Part shown: positions 8,041-17,518 of the stretch, piece by piece
Numbering within the stretch: position 1 is the stretch's first letter
Layout of the letters: each line of letters begins with the position of its first letter
DNA from: Cellulomonas sp. Root485
GTDB lineage: Bacteria; Actinomycetota; Actinomycetes; Actinomycetales; Cellulomonadaceae
Assembly: GCF_001426705.1 (NCBI RefSeq)
Contig: NZ_LMFC01000004.1
Coordinates: 345,914-409,913 of the forward strand
Direction: 5' to 3'
Length of the DNA: 64,000 bases
Made by a program: the position numbers and the translations under genes
Notes under the pieces: generated by a model
Told to the model about the DNA's origin: nothing
Databases searched by the model: none
The model's input: only the letters and a program-made list of their open reading frames with translations

Positions 8041-10635
8041 TCAGGCGCGGCTGAGGTCTGCCTGCTGTGCGGCCAGCGCGCGGCGGACACCGTCGCGGGA
8101 CTCCAGCACCAGCCGGCGCAGCGCCGAGGGGGCGTCCGGGTGGCCGTCGAGCCAGGCGTCGGTCGCGCCCAGCACGTCCACCGATGCGTCGTCGGCCAGC
8201 TCGGTCGGGTACAGGCCGACGACGATGTTCTGCGCCATCTCGCTGGTCTTGTCCGCCCACACGGACTCGAGCCCGGCGAAGTAGGGCTCGACGAACGGCA
8301 CGAGCAGCGAGCGGTCGTGCACGCGGCCGAACCCGGCGATCGTCGCGGCCTGGATCGCGTTGGGCAGACCGTCCTGGTCCACCACCGACGCCCACGCGGT
8401 CGCCTTGGCGGCGGGCGTCGGCACGGCGGCGCGCGCGGCGGCTGCGGCGCGCTGACCGGTCGCGGTGGCGTCGGCGGCCAGCTGGGCGGCGATGTCCGGG
8501 TCGCCCGCGCGGCCACCGGTCACCAGCGAGGTGAGCAGCTCCCAGCGCAGGTCGGTGTCGATCGACAGTCCCTCGAGCGTCGCCTGACCGTCCAGCAGGT
8601 CTCGGACGGCGTCCAGCTGCTCGCTGGTCGCGGCCCGTCCGGCGAAGGACTTCACCAGCTGCAGCTGCGTGTCGGAGCCGGCCTCGGCCGCGCGGGCGAG
8701 AGCGAGCAGGCGGTCGGCCGCCGCGATCTCGGTGGCGGAGCGGTGCTCGGGTGCCACGTACAGGTCGAGCGCCGTGGACAGCTGGCGCAGCAGCACGAGC
8801 ACGACGGACGAGTCCGTCTCGTGCGCGATGTTGTTCAGCACCAGGTCGACGAAGTCCCGGGCGGGCGTCTCGCCGTCGCGGGTGGCGTCCCAGGCGGCGG
8901 TCCACACGAGCGTGCGGGGCAGCGAGTCGTCGAACTTGCCGAGGTGCTCGATCGAGGCGGCCAGCGACTGCTCGTCGAGGCGGACCTTGGCGTAGGCGAG
9001 GTCGTCGTCGTTGACCAGCAGGAGCGTGGGCCGCTGCGCGCCGACGAGCTGCGGGACCTCGGTGCGCGGGCCGTCGATGTCGAGCTCGACGTGCACGGTG
9101 CGGACGAGGCGGCCGTCGGACAGGTCGTAGCCGCCGATCGCGAGGCGGTGCGGGCGCTGCACCGGGTGCTCGGCGGGCACCTCCTGCAGGACGGCGAACG
9201 AGGTGATGAGTCCCGCGTCGTCGACCTCGAGCGACGGTCGCAGCAGGGTGACGCCCGCCTTCTCCAGCCAGAGACCGGACCACGCGGAGAGGTCGCGGCC
9301 GCTGGTGGCCTCGAGCTCGGTCAGGAAGTCGCGCAGCTCGGTGTTGCCCCACGCGTGCTTGGCGAAGTAGGCGCGGACGCCCGCGAAGAACTCGTCCTGG
9401 CCCACCCACGACACCAGCTGCTTGAGCACGCTCGCGCCCTTGGCGTACGTGATGCCGTCGAAGTTGACCTCGACGTCCTCCAGGTCGCGCATGTCCGCGA
9501 CGATCGGGTGCGTGGAGGGCAGCTGGTCCTGCCGGTACGCCCAGTTCTTCTCCATCGAGGAGAACGTGGTCCACGCGCTGGTCCAGCGGGTGGCCTGCGC
9601 GGTGGCGAGCGTCGACATGTACTCCGCGAACGACTCGTTCAGCCACAGGTCGTCCCACCAGCGCATGGTGACCAGGTCCCCGAACCACATGTGCGCCAGC
9701 TCGTGCAGGATCGTCACGGCGCGGCGCTCGATGGTGGCCTCGGGCACCTTGGACCGGAAGACGTACGACTCGAGGAACGTCACCGCGCCGGCGTTCTCCA
9801 TGGCCCCGGCGTTGAACTCCGGCACGAAGAGCTGGTCGTACTTGATGAACGGGTACGGGACGCCGAAGGCGCGCTCGTAGAAGTCGAAGCCGGCGCGCGT
9901 GAGGTCGACGATGTTGTCGGTGTCCAGGTGCTCGGCGAGCGAGCCGCGGCAGTAGACGCCCAGCGGGATGATGCGGCCGTCCTGGCTGGTGAGCTCGCGG
10001 TGCTCCGCGTGGTACGGCCCCGCGATGACGGCGGTGATGTACGACGAGATGCGCGGCGTGGTCTCGAACGACCACGTCGCCGTGCCCTTGTCGACGCCGC
10101 CGTTGAGGTTGGTGCCACCCTCGACGACGACGGGCATGCCCACCTGCGGGTAGTTCGACACGACGGTCCAGTGCGCCGGAGCCGTGACCGTGAACGTGAA
10201 CGCTGCCTTGAGGTCGGGCTGCTCGAAGACGGCGAACACGCGCCGGGAGTCGGCCACCTCGAACTGCGAGTACAGGTAGACCTCGTCGTCCACGGGGTCG
10301 ACGAAGCGGTGCAGCCCCTCGCCGGTGTTCATGTACGCGGCGTCGGCGACGACGACGAGCTCGTTGCTCGCGGCGAGGCCGTCGAGCTGGATGCGCGCGT
10401 CGGTGACGACCGCGGCGACGTCCAGCGACCGCCCGTTGAGCGTGACCTCGTGCACGGTCGGCGCTATCAGGTCGATGAACGTCGAGGCGCCCGGTGTCGC
10501 CGTGAACCGCACCACGGTGCGGGAGCCGAACGTCGTGGGACCGGTCGTGAGGTCCAGGGTGACGTCGTAGGACTCGGTGGCGACGACTGCGGCGCGCTCG
10601 CGCGCCTCTGCACGGGTGAGGTTCTCTCCAGGCAC
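8041..10635 (-). CDS. pepN: Aminopeptidase N (M1 family)
   Basis: This zinc aminopeptidase removes N-terminal residues from peptides in the cytoplasm. The 864-residue length fits the family. The GAMEN substrate-recognition motif is present (Glu280), and the HELAH zinc motif has ligands His311 and His315, with Glu312 as catalytic base and the third ligand Glu334 in NESFAEY. The C-terminal third is the helical ERAP1_C-like domain. The GTG at 10635 is preceded by GAGGAG and is preferred over longer in-frame extensions that lack a ribosome site. It is divergent from the oxidoreductase at 10720, leaving an 84-bp shared promoter region. Confidence 0.94.
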   Translation of the reverse strand: MPGENLTRAEARERAAVVATESYDVTLDLTTGPTTFGSRTVVRFTATPGASTFIDLIAPTVHEVTLNGRSLDVAAVVTDARIQLDGLAASNELVVVADAAYMNTGEGLHRFVDPVDDEVYLYSQFEVADSRRVFAVFEQPDLKAAFTFTVTAPAHWTVVSNYPQVGMPVVVEGGTNLNGGVDKGTATWSFETTPRISSYITAVIAGPYHAEHRELTSQDGRIIPLGVYCRGSLAEHLDTDNIVDLTRAGFDFYERAFGVPYPFIKYDQLFVPEFNAGAMENAGAVTFLESYVFRSKVPEATIERRAVTILHELAHMWFGDLVTMRWWDDLWLNESFAEYMSTLATAQATRWTSAWTTFSSMEKNWAYRQDQLPSTHPIVADMRDLEDVEVNFDGITYAKGASVLKQLVSWVGQDEFFAGVRAYFAKHAWGNTELRDFLTELEATSGRDLSAWSGLWLEKAGVTLLRPSLEVDDAGLITSFAVLQEVPAEHPVQRPHRLAIGGYDLSDGRLVRTVHVELDIDGPRTEVPQLVGAQRPTLLLVNDDDLAYAKVRLDEQSLAASIEHLGKFDDSLPRTLVWTAAWDATRDGETPARDFVDLVLNNIAHETDSSVVLVLLRQLSTALDLYVAPEHRSATEIAAADRLLALARAAEAGSDTQLQLVKSFAGRAATSEQLDAVRDLLDGQATLEGLSIDTDLRWELLTSLVTGGRAGDPDIAAQLAADATATGQRAAAAARAAVPTPAAKATAWASVVDQDGLPNAIQAATIAGFGRVHDRSLLVPFVEPYFAGLESVWADKTSEMAQNIVVGLYPTELADDASVDVLGATDAWLDGHPDAPSALRRLVLESRDGVRRALAAQQADLSRA

Positions 10636-10719
10636 GCAGGTACTCCTCGGGACGCGATCGGGTGGGCTCTTGGCCGGGTCGATCATCGCACGCAGCGATG
10701 GGGGTCCTAAGGTCGACGC

Positions 10720-12267
10720 GTGCACGCGACCTACGACGCCGTCATCGTCGGCGGGGGCCACAACGGCCTGACCGCGGCGGCCTACCTGGCCCGCGCGGGG
10801 CGGACCGTCCTGCTGCTCGAACGGGCGGACCACCTGGGCGGTGCGACGCAGTCGGCGCGCGCGTTCCCCGGGGTCGACGCCAACGTGTCGCGGTACTCCT
10901 ACCTGGTCTCGCTGATGCCGCGACAGGTCCGCGAGGAGCTCGGGCTGCGGGTCGAGCTGCGCCGCAGACGGATCTCCTCCTACACGCCGGCTCCCGACGG
11001 CGCAGGTCTGCTGGTCGACGCGGGCGACCGTCAGGGGACCGACGCCTCGTTCGCGTCCGTCGGCGCGGCCGGGGACGTTGCCGCCTGGCGGGAGCTGGCG
11101 TGGCGTACCGGCACGGTCGCGGCACGTCTCTTCCCGACGATGACCGAGCCGTTGATGTCCGCCGCGGACGCCCGCCGCCTGCTGCGCGAGGACGACTGGC
11201 GCGACCTGGTCGAGCGCCCGATCGGCGAGCTCGTGGACGCGTCGTTCGCCTCCGACCTGGTGCGCGGGGTCGTCCTGACTGATGCGCTCATCGGGACGTT
11301 CGCGCGTGCGCACGAGCCGGACGGGCGAGCCAACCGGTGCTTCCTCTACCACGTGATCGGCGGCGGCACGGGGGACTGGGACGTCCCCGTCGGTGGCATG
11401 GGCGCCGTGTCCGGAGCGCTGGAGGTGGCGGCCCGCGCGGGCGGTGCGGAGCTGGTCACGTCCGCCGACGTGGCAGCCGTCGACCCGGGTGGCGCGACGA
11501 CCCCGGCTGAGGTGACGTGGTCCGACGCCGACGGGGTGACCCACCGGGTGGGCGCGCGGCACGTGCTCGCCGCGTGCGCTCCCGCCGTCCTCGACCGGCT
11601 GCTCGGCAGGCCTCCCGGACCGGCCCCCGAAGGGTCGCAGCTCAAGCTGAACATGCTGCTCACACGCCTGCCGCGGCTGCGCTCAGGGATCGACCCGGCC
11701 GTCGCGTTCGCCGGCACGTTCCACGTGCACGAGTCCGCGAGCGAGCTCGAGACCGCCTACCAGCAGGCCGCCGTCGGCACGATCCCGGACGTGCCCCCGG
11801 TCGAGACGTACTGCCACTCGCTGACGGACGACTCGATCCTCGGCGCCGAGCTCCGCGCGACCGGGCACCACACGCTCACGGCCTTCGGCCTGCACATGCC
11901 CGCGCGGCTCTTCGCGGCCGACCCCGACGGTGCGCGCGAGCGCGCGCTGGCCGCCACGCTGCGGTCCATCGACAGCGTCCTCGCGGAACCCCTCGAGGAC
12001 TGCCTCGCCCGCGACGCGACCGGGGCGCCCTGCCTGGAGGTCCGCAGCCCCGTCGACCTGGAGGCGGACGTCGGCCTGCCCGGCGGCCACATCTTCCACC
12101 GCGACCTCGCGTGGCCCTGGGCCGAGCACGACGACGAGGTGGGGGCGTGGGGTGTCGAGACGGCCGACCCACGCGTCCTGATCGCCGGCGCAGGAGCCCG
12201 CCGCGGAGGCGGTGTCAGCGGCATCCCCGGTCGCGCCGCCGCGCTCGCGGTGCTCGGCACAGCCTGA
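10720..12267 (+). CDS. FAD-dependent phytoene-desaturase-like oxidoreductase (COG1233)
   Basis: This 515-residue flavoprotein begins with a dinucleotide-binding motif VGGGHNGL (residues 10-17) followed by the LERADHLGG stretch, as in the CrtI/phytoene dehydrogenase-like group. The C-terminus has the second FAD-contact region ending in AGAGARRGGGVSGIPGRAA. No carotenoid genes are nearby, so desaturation of a carotenoid should not be assumed; many members act on unknown substrates. The start is GTG at 10720. The next gene, a DsbA-like protein, starts 67 nt downstream and may be co-transcribed. Confidence 0.82.
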   Translation: MHATYDAVIVGGGHNGLTAAAYLARAGRTVLLLERADHLGGATQSARAFPGVDANVSRYSYLVSLMPRQVREELGLRVELRRRRISSYTPAPDGAGLLVDAGDRQGTDASFASVGAAGDVAAWRELAWRTGTVAARLFPTMTEPLMSAADARRLLREDDWRDLVERPIGELVDASFASDLVRGVVLTDALIGTFARAHEPDGRANRCFLYHVIGGGTGDWDVPVGGMGAVSGALEVAARAGGAELVTSADVAAVDPGGATTPAEVTWSDADGVTHRVGARHVLAACAPAVLDRLLGRPPGPAPEGSQLKLNMLLTRLPRLRSGIDPAVAFAGTFHVHESASELETAYQQAAVGTIPDVPPVETYCHSLTDDSILGAELRATGHHTLTAFGLHMPARLFAADPDGARERALAATLRSIDSVLAEPLEDCLARDATGAPCLEVRSPVDLEADVGLPGGHIFHRDLAWPWAEHDDEVGAWGVETADPRVLIAGAGARRGGGVSGIPGRAAALAVLGTA

Positions 12268-12334
12268 CGACCTGCGGGAATACTCGGGCGCGGCGCGATG
12301 GTTGCGCCAGGCACCGACATCTCTGGAGGACTCT

Positions 12335-12955
12335 GTGACGAGCACGCCCACCGCCCGCCCCGTCGTCGACTTCTGGTTCGACCCGGCCTGTCCGTGGGCG
12401 TGGATGACGTCCCGCTGGATGGACGAGGTCGCCGCGATCCGCGACGTGGACGTCCGCTGGCACGTCATGAGCCTGTCCGTGCTGAACGAGAAGCGCGACG
12501 ACCTGCCGGAGCGGTACCGCGACCTCATGGACGAGGGCTGGGGACCGGTGCGCGTCATCATCGCCGCCGCGCGCGACCACGGTGAGCAGGTCATCAAGCC
12601 CCTCTACGACGCGATGGGCACGCGGCGCCACCCCGGCGGTCGCACGGACACCGCCGCGATCATCGCCGAGTCGCTGGCCGAGGTCGGTCTTCCGGCAGAG
12701 CTGGCGGCCGTCGCCGGCACCGAGGAGGTCGACGCGCTGCTGCGCGAGTCGCACGGCGAGGGCATCTCGCTCGTCGGCGACGACGTGGGCACCCCGGTCG
12801 TCGCCATCGACGGCGTCGGCTTCTTCGGTCCGGTCATGACGCCCGCCCCTACAGGCGACGCCGCCGGTCGCCTGTTCGACGGTCTGGCCCTGATGACGAG
12901 CGTCCCCGGCTTCTACGAGCTCAAGCGCTCGCGGACCGCCGGCCCGTCGTTCTGA
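12335..12955 (+). CDS. DsbA-like mycothiol-dependent nitroreductase family protein
   Basis: This 206-residue thioredoxin-fold protein resembles the Rv2466c-type mycothiol-dependent reductases of actinobacteria. The fold start VDFWFDPACPWAWM is present with Cys19; the position three residues on, where a CxxC protein has its second Cys, is Ala (CPWA), so this is a monothiol form. The C-terminal cis-Pro region GTPVVAIDG is intact. No signal peptide is seen, so a cytoplasmic role is expected. The GTG at 12335 has a GGAGGA site 4 nt before it. A strong hairpin at 13004-13042 follows and may end the transcript. Confidence 0.82.
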   Translation: MTSTPTARPVVDFWFDPACPWAWMTSRWMDEVAAIRDVDVRWHVMSLSVLNEKRDDLPERYRDLMDEGWGPVRVIIAAARDHGEQVIKPLYDAMGTRRHPGGRTDTAAIIAESLAEVGLPAELAAVAGTEEVDALLRESHGEGISLVGDDVGTPVVAIDGVGFFGPVMTPAPTGDAAGRLFDGLALMTSVPGFYELKRSRTAGPSF

Positions 12956-13003
12956 GCATCCGACCAGGAAGATTGGCCCGTCCGGTTCGTCCCGTGTGAT
13001 CCT

Positions 13004-13042
13004 GGTCGCCGACTCCGCCCCGGACGGGGCGGGTCGGCGACC
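13004..13042 (+). terminator. Long GC hairpin between the DsbA-like gene and the secreted protein gene
   Basis: The outer stem 13004-13012 pairs with 13034-13042 (9 bp) and the inner stem 13015-13021 pairs with 13026-13032 (7 bp), with a 4-nt loop. It lies 48 nt after one stop and 23 nt before the next start, so it could be the terminator of the first gene or a leader structure of the second. Confidence 0.5.
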
Positions 13043-13065
13043 CCCACGGGGAGGAACGGAGCAGC

Positions 13066-13596
13066 ATGACCTCGGCGCGCACGATCCGGCTCTTCGTCAT
13101 CGTCGACGCGGTGCTGGTGCTGCTCCTGCTGATCATGGCGATCGTCTACCTGAGCAATGACGGCGGAGGCGACGACGGCTCGGACGACGCGACCGCCGGG
13201 GCGAGCGCGTCGAGCACCCCGACGTCGAGCTCGTCGTCCTCGTCCACGGAGCCGGTCGCGTTCGCGCTGCCCAGCGGCAACATCGCGTGCACGATGTCCG
13301 TCGACGGCGTGACCTGCACCATCGCCAGCTACACGTACGCACCGCCGGTCGTCGCAGGATGCACGGAGGTGACCGGCCACGTGATCGTCCTGAACGCGGA
13401 CGGTGTCGCGTTCGACTGCGTGAGCGGGCCGGCGCCTGCGGTCGCGGGCGACGACGTCCCCGTCCTCGAGTACGGGATGACCACGAGCGTCGGCGACTAC
13501 ACGTGCCGCAGCGCGACCGACGGCGTGCAGTGCGTCGACGGGTCGGGTACCGGCTTCCAGCTGGCGCGCGCCTCGTGGTCCGAGCTGCCGGCCTGA
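13066..13596 (+). CDS. Membrane-anchored extracytoplasmic protein of unknown function
   Basis: I do not recognise a named family in this 176-residue protein. Residues 8-27 form one hydrophobic helix (VLVLLLLIMAIVYL) that is likely a signal anchor. It is followed by an acidic then Ser/Thr-rich linker (about residues 30-62) and a folded domain of about 110 residues with six cysteines in a regular spread (IACTM, VTCTI, AGCTE, FDCVS, YTCRS, VQCVD), suggesting disulfides outside the membrane. Such proteins are common in Cellulomonas-like genomes as cell-envelope proteins. The start has a GGGGAGGAACGGAG ribosome site. It is convergent with the M13 peptidase gene 25 bp away. Confidence 0.7.
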   Translation: MTSARTIRLFVIVDAVLVLLLLIMAIVYLSNDGGGDDGSDDATAGASASSTPTSSSSSSSTEPVAFALPSGNIACTMSVDGVTCTIASYTYAPPVVAGCTEVTGHVIVLNADGVAFDCVSGPAPAVAGDDVPVLEYGMTTSVGDYTCRSATDGVQCVDGSGTGFQLARASWSELPA

Positions 13597-13621
13597 CGCC
13601 GGCCGCCCGGACCAGGAGGGT

Positions 13622-15610
13622 TCACCAGATGCGGACGCGCTCCTCGGGGGCGAGGTACAGGGCGTCACCCGGCTGCACGTCGTAGGCCGCGTAGAACTCG
13701 TCGACGTTGCGCACCACACCGTTGCAGCGGAACTCGTTCGGGGAGTGCGGGTCCATGGCGAGCCGCCGGATCAGCTCCTCGTCGCGACCCTTCGACTGCC
13801 AGACCTGCGCCCAGCCGAGCAGCACGCGCTGCGCGCCCGTCAGCCCGTCGATCACGGGGGCGTCCTCGAGCGGGGTGCCGAGCGCGATCCGGTAGGCCGT
13901 GAACGCGATGGACAGCCCGCCGAGGTCGCCGATGTTCTCGCCGATGGTGAGCTCGCCGTTCACGTGGTGCGACCCGTCCAGCTGGACCGGGGAGAACTCC
14001 GCGTACTGGTCGATCAGCGCCTTGGTGCGCGACTCGAACTCGGCGCGGTCGTCGGCCGTCCACCAGTCCTCGAGGCGCCCGTCGCCGTCGTACTTGGACC
14101 CCTGGTCGTCGAACCCGTGGCCGATCTCGTGGCCGATCACGGCGCCGATCCCGCCGTAGTTGACGGCGTCGTCGGCATCCGCGTCGAAGAACGGCGGCTG
14201 CAGGATGGCGGCCGGGAACACGATCTCGTTCAGCCCGGGGTTGTAGTAGGCGTTGACCGTCTGCGGGGTCATGAACCACTCGTCGCGGTCGATCGGCTTG
14301 CCGATCTTGCCGAGGTCGCGGTCCTGCTCGAACGCGTACGCGCGGCGCACGTTGCCCAGCAGGTCGTCCGCCGACACGACGAGCGTCGAGTAGTCGCGCC
14401 AGCGGGCGGGGTACCCGATCTTCGGGGTGAACGCCTCGAGCTTGGCCAGTGCCTTCGCGCGTGTCTCCTCGCCCATCCAGTCCAGCTGCGAGATGGACTC
14501 GCGGTACGCGGCGACCAGGTTGGCCACCAGCCCTTCCATCCGCGCCTTGTGCGCCGCCGGGAAGTGCCGCTCGACGTAGACCTTGCCGACGGCCTCGCCG
14601 AGCACGCCCTGGACCAGCGAGACGCCGCGCTTCCAGCGGTCGCGCAGCTCCTGTGCGCCGGTGAGCGTCCGGCCGTAGAAGTCGAAGTTCGCCTCGACGA
14701 GCGCGTCGCTCAGGTACGGCGCCCGGTCGGAGATGACGTGATAGCTGAGCCACGCCTTCCAGTCCTCCAGCGGCTCGCTCGCCCAGAGCGCGGCGAACGC
14801 CTCCGCGAAGGACGGCTCGCGCACGACGAGGTGGTCGAACGCCGCGGCGGGCGCCCCGAGCGCCAGCACCCAGGAGTGCCAGTCGAACCCGGGGGCGCGC
14901 TCGGCCAGCGCGGTGAGGGTCAGGGCGTTGTAGGTGAGGTCGGCGTCCCGGTCCGTGACGACGTCCCAGTGCCCCGCGGCCAGCGAGGTCTCCAGGGCCA
15001 CGACGCGACCGGCGAGCTCGTCGGCCTGCGCCTCGTCCGCTGCGGCTCCGCCCAGCAGCAGCATGCGGGCGACGTGCGGGCGGTACGCGGCGAGCACCGG
15101 CGCGTACTGCTCGTCGCGGTAGTAGGCCTCGTCCGGCAGACCCAGGCCGCCCTGCGCGAGGTGGACCACGTAGCGGGTGGGCTCCTTGGCGTCGTTGTCG
15201 ACGTAGAACCCGACGGCACCGCCGGCCCCGGTGCGCTGCAGTGCCCCCAGCGCCCCGGTGAGCTCGGCCTGCGTGGTCGCCGCCTCCACGAGCGCGAGAT
15301 CGGTGCGCAGCGGCGCGATGCCGGCGGCCTCGACGGCTTCCGTGTCCATGAACGACGCGTAGACGGCGCCGACCTTCGCCTCGACGGGGTCCGTGGAGGT
15401 CCCCGCAGCGGCGGACGCTCCGGCGTCGGCGATGATGTCGCGGACCTGCTCCTCCGCGTGGTCGTGCAGGGCGCGGAACGCTCCGTCCATCGCGCGGTCC
15501 GCGGGGATCACGTGCGCCGCGAGCCAGCGGCCGTTCACGTGGGCGTAGAGGTCGTCCTGGGGGCGGACGTCGGGGTCGAGTGCGGACAGGTCGATGCCAC
15601 TGCGCGTCAT
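13622..15610 (-). CDS. M13 family zinc metallopeptidase (PepO/neprilysin type)
   Basis: This endopeptidase cleaves short peptides. The 662-residue length is typical of bacterial PepO, and there is no signal peptide, so it is probably cytoplasmic. Zinc ligands His494 and His498 and catalytic Glu495 lie in IGHEIGHGFDD, and the third ligand Glu558 lies in ENIGDLGG. The conserved C-terminus (NEFRCNGVVRN, then YLAPEERVRIW) is complete. The ATG at 15610 is preferred; a GTG at 15616 two codons upstream is also in frame. The short upstream gap to rpiB (divergent) must hold both promoters. Confidence 0.92.
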   Translation of the reverse strand: MTRSGIDLSALDPDVRPQDDLYAHVNGRWLAAHVIPADRAMDGAFRALHDHAEEQVRDIIADAGASAAAGTSTDPVEAKVGAVYASFMDTEAVEAAGIAPLRTDLALVEAATTQAELTGALGALQRTGAGGAVGFYVDNDAKEPTRYVVHLAQGGLGLPDEAYYRDEQYAPVLAAYRPHVARMLLLGGAAADEAQADELAGRVVALETSLAAGHWDVVTDRDADLTYNALTLTALAERAPGFDWHSWVLALGAPAAAFDHLVVREPSFAEAFAALWASEPLEDWKAWLSYHVISDRAPYLSDALVEANFDFYGRTLTGAQELRDRWKRGVSLVQGVLGEAVGKVYVERHFPAAHKARMEGLVANLVAAYRESISQLDWMGEETRAKALAKLEAFTPKIGYPARWRDYSTLVVSADDLLGNVRRAYAFEQDRDLGKIGKPIDRDEWFMTPQTVNAYYNPGLNEIVFPAAILQPPFFDADADDAVNYGGIGAVIGHEIGHGFDDQGSKYDGDGRLEDWWTADDRAEFESRTKALIDQYAEFSPVQLDGSHHVNGELTIGENIGDLGGLSIAFTAYRIALGTPLEDAPVIDGLTGAQRVLLGWAQVWQSKGRDEELIRRLAMDPHSPNEFRCNGVVRNVDEFYAAYDVQPGDALYLAPEERVRIW

Positions 15611-15724
15611 GCGCACAGCCTACGGACGGGTAGCTCTGCTCTGCCGACGCTTACGCCCAGGGCTGACGACCGCCTGCCGGACTGCCGACGCGGCGCCCCG
15701 GGGGTGGTGCGGCAGGATGGCCTC

Positions 15725-16174
15725 ATGCGCATCCACGTCGCCTCCGACCACGCCGGCTACGAGCTGAAGGTCGCTCTCGTCGAGCATCTGCGGGCCGCGG
15801 GCCACGACGTCGTCGACCACGGTGCCGACACCTACGACGCGCTCGACGACTACCCGCCGTTCTGCTTCGCGGCGGGCGAGGCCGTCGTCGCCGAGCCGGG
15901 CTCGCTCGGCGTCGTCATCGGCGGCTCGGGCAACGGTGAGCAGATCGCCGCCAACAAGGTCACCGGGGTGCGCGCCGCGCTCGCTTGGAACCTCACGACC
16001 GCGCAGCTGGGCCGTCAGCACAACGACGCCAACGTCGTCGCGATCGGCGCCCGTCAGCACTCCGTCGACGAGGCGCTGGAGCTGGTGGACGCGTTCGTGG
16101 CCGAGCCGTTCAGCCACGACGCGCGCCACCAGCGCCGGATCGACCTCCTCGCGGACTACGAGGCCGCACGCTAG
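15725..16174 (+). CDS. rpiB: Ribose-5-phosphate isomerase B
   Basis: RpiB interconverts ribose 5-phosphate and ribulose 5-phosphate in the pentose phosphate pathway. The 149-residue protein has the N-terminal ASDHAGYELK phosphate site and the GGSGNGEQIAANK loop (residues 66-78). In the actinobacterial type described from Mycobacterium, the Glu of this loop (here Glu72) serves as the catalytic base instead of a Cys. The HNDANVVAIGARQ segment supports the call. The ATG at 15725 leaves a 114-bp divergent promoter region with the M13 peptidase. It is convergent with the Eis-like gene, 10 bp apart. Confidence 0.93.
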   Translation: MRIHVASDHAGYELKVALVEHLRAAGHDVVDHGADTYDALDDYPPFCFAAGEAVVAEPGSLGVVIGGSGNGEQIAANKVTGVRAALAWNLTTAQLGRQHNDANVVAIGARQHSVDEALELVDAFVAEPFSHDARHQRRIDLLADYEAAR

Positions 16175-16184
16175 CTGTCGCAGG

Positions 16185-17462
16185 TCACCAGACGTAGTTG
16201 CACATCGGCGCGACCGGCCAGCCGAACGCGACGGCCGCGGACTGCAGCGCACCGGGCGTCTGCTCGGTCACCAGGCCCGCGCGGGCCTGCGCCGCCAGCG
16301 ACCGGCCGCCCAGGTAGGCGGCGCCGAGCTCGCGGACGTCGAGCGTCAGGTCGGCGTCGTCCTGCGTGCGGGTGACCTCGGCCGGGTACGTCCCGTCGTC
16401 CTGCCGGGCGCCCGTGGTCAGACGCCACCGGCCCGCGTTCGCGGTCAGGCGGGTGTCGGTCACGTCGAGCACGACGTCGACCGGTGCCGCGTACCGGCGT
16501 CCGGCGAGGGCCGTGGGCAGGTCGAGGATCCGGACCCAGAGGTTGTCGTTGACCTTGGGGACCACCGCGCGGGGGTCCACGAGCAGGTGCAGGAGGGTGT
16601 CGTCGACGGGCAGCATGGGCCCCTCGACGGTGGCGGTGAGGTCGAGGTCCAGCAGGAACGACCAGAGGCGATGGGTCGCCGCCGCGTCGACGGCGACCGC
16701 CTCGCGCACCTTGACGGTCCCGGCGGGGCCGCCCTCCGCCCAGTTCTCCTTGCGCCGGAACAGCGCGAAGGCGCGGACGTCGCCCGCGGCGTCGTGCACC
16801 GTGACGATCCGCAACGGCTCGGCACCCTCGCGCCACGCCGGCGGGTCGACGAGCACCCGGGTGCGCCACGCCTCGCTGTCCCGCGTGGTCCAGCCGGGCC
16901 GGCCGGCGCCCGCAGCGCGGTGCACGGCGTCGACCAGGGCGCTGTGCCGGGCGACGTCGGCGGTCGCCAGCCTCACCGTGAGCTCGTCGGCGCCGGGGAC
17001 GTCACGCAGCGCGGCACCCCGGGCGAGCTTCACGCGGACGTCGTCGGCGGCCGATCCGTAGCCGTACCGCCCGTAGATCGCGTGCTCGGCGGCGAACAGG
17101 GCGGAGATCGGCTCGTCGCGGGCGAGCGACCGGGCGAAGTGGGAGTCGATCATCGCCGTCAGCAGGCCACGGCGACGCTGGTCCGGCCGGGCGCCCACCC
17201 AGGTGAGCCCCGAGCAGGCGATCGTCCCGCCCGGCACCGGCATCGCGTGCGCGTACGACGCGTGCACGGCCGCGAGCACCCCGTCGGCATCCTCGACGGC
17301 CTGCGCGCGGTCCCACTCGAAGGTGATGGGGACCAGGGCGTCGGTCTCGGCGTTCGAGTCGAACGCGAACGCCAGGCGGTCGACCTCGAGGTACTCGTCC
17401 TTGCGGCTCTCGGGCACGTCGACGAGGCGGTATCCGTCGGGAAGCGGGGTCATGCCGCCCAT
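16185..17462 (-). CDS. Eis-like GNAT N-acetyltransferase
   Basis: This 425-residue protein has the three-part build of the Eis (enhanced intracellular survival) family: a GNAT domain with acetyl-CoA loop VGARPDQRRRGLLTAM (about residues 87-102), a second GNAT-like domain, and a C-terminal sterol-carrier-like domain. The C-terminal carboxylate, which takes part in catalysis in Eis, is present in the NYVW end. Members acetylate aminoglycoside amines or protein lysines, but the natural substrate here is unknown and resistance should not be assumed. Two ATG starts, 17462 and 17453, are possible; neither has a strong ribosome site. Confidence 0.85.
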   Translation of the reverse strand: MGGMTPLPDGYRLVDVPESRKDEYLEVDRLAFAFDSNAETDALVPITFEWDRAQAVEDADGVLAAVHASYAHAMPVPGGTIACSGLTWVGARPDQRRRGLLTAMIDSHFARSLARDEPISALFAAEHAIYGRYGYGSAADDVRVKLARGAALRDVPGADELTVRLATADVARHSALVDAVHRAAGAGRPGWTTRDSEAWRTRVLVDPPAWREGAEPLRIVTVHDAAGDVRAFALFRRKENWAEGGPAGTVKVREAVAVDAAATHRLWSFLLDLDLTATVEGPMLPVDDTLLHLLVDPRAVVPKVNDNLWVRILDLPTALAGRRYAAPVDVVLDVTDTRLTANAGRWRLTTGARQDDGTYPAEVTRTQDDADLTLDVRELGAAYLGGRSLAAQARAGLVTEQTPGALQSAAVAFGWPVAPMCNYVW

Positions 17463-17518
17463 CGTCCGTCACGGCACCCGGATCGGCACGTCATTTCCGG
17501 CGCGCCGGAGACATTCGT

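Noticed and set aside
8140..10710. An 856-codon open frame on the plus strand opposite pepN
   Set aside because: It is antisense to a gene with intact M1 catalytic motifs; its composition (Arg/Gly/Val/His-rich) is the usual mirror of GC-rich coding sequence and it has no family match that I can see.
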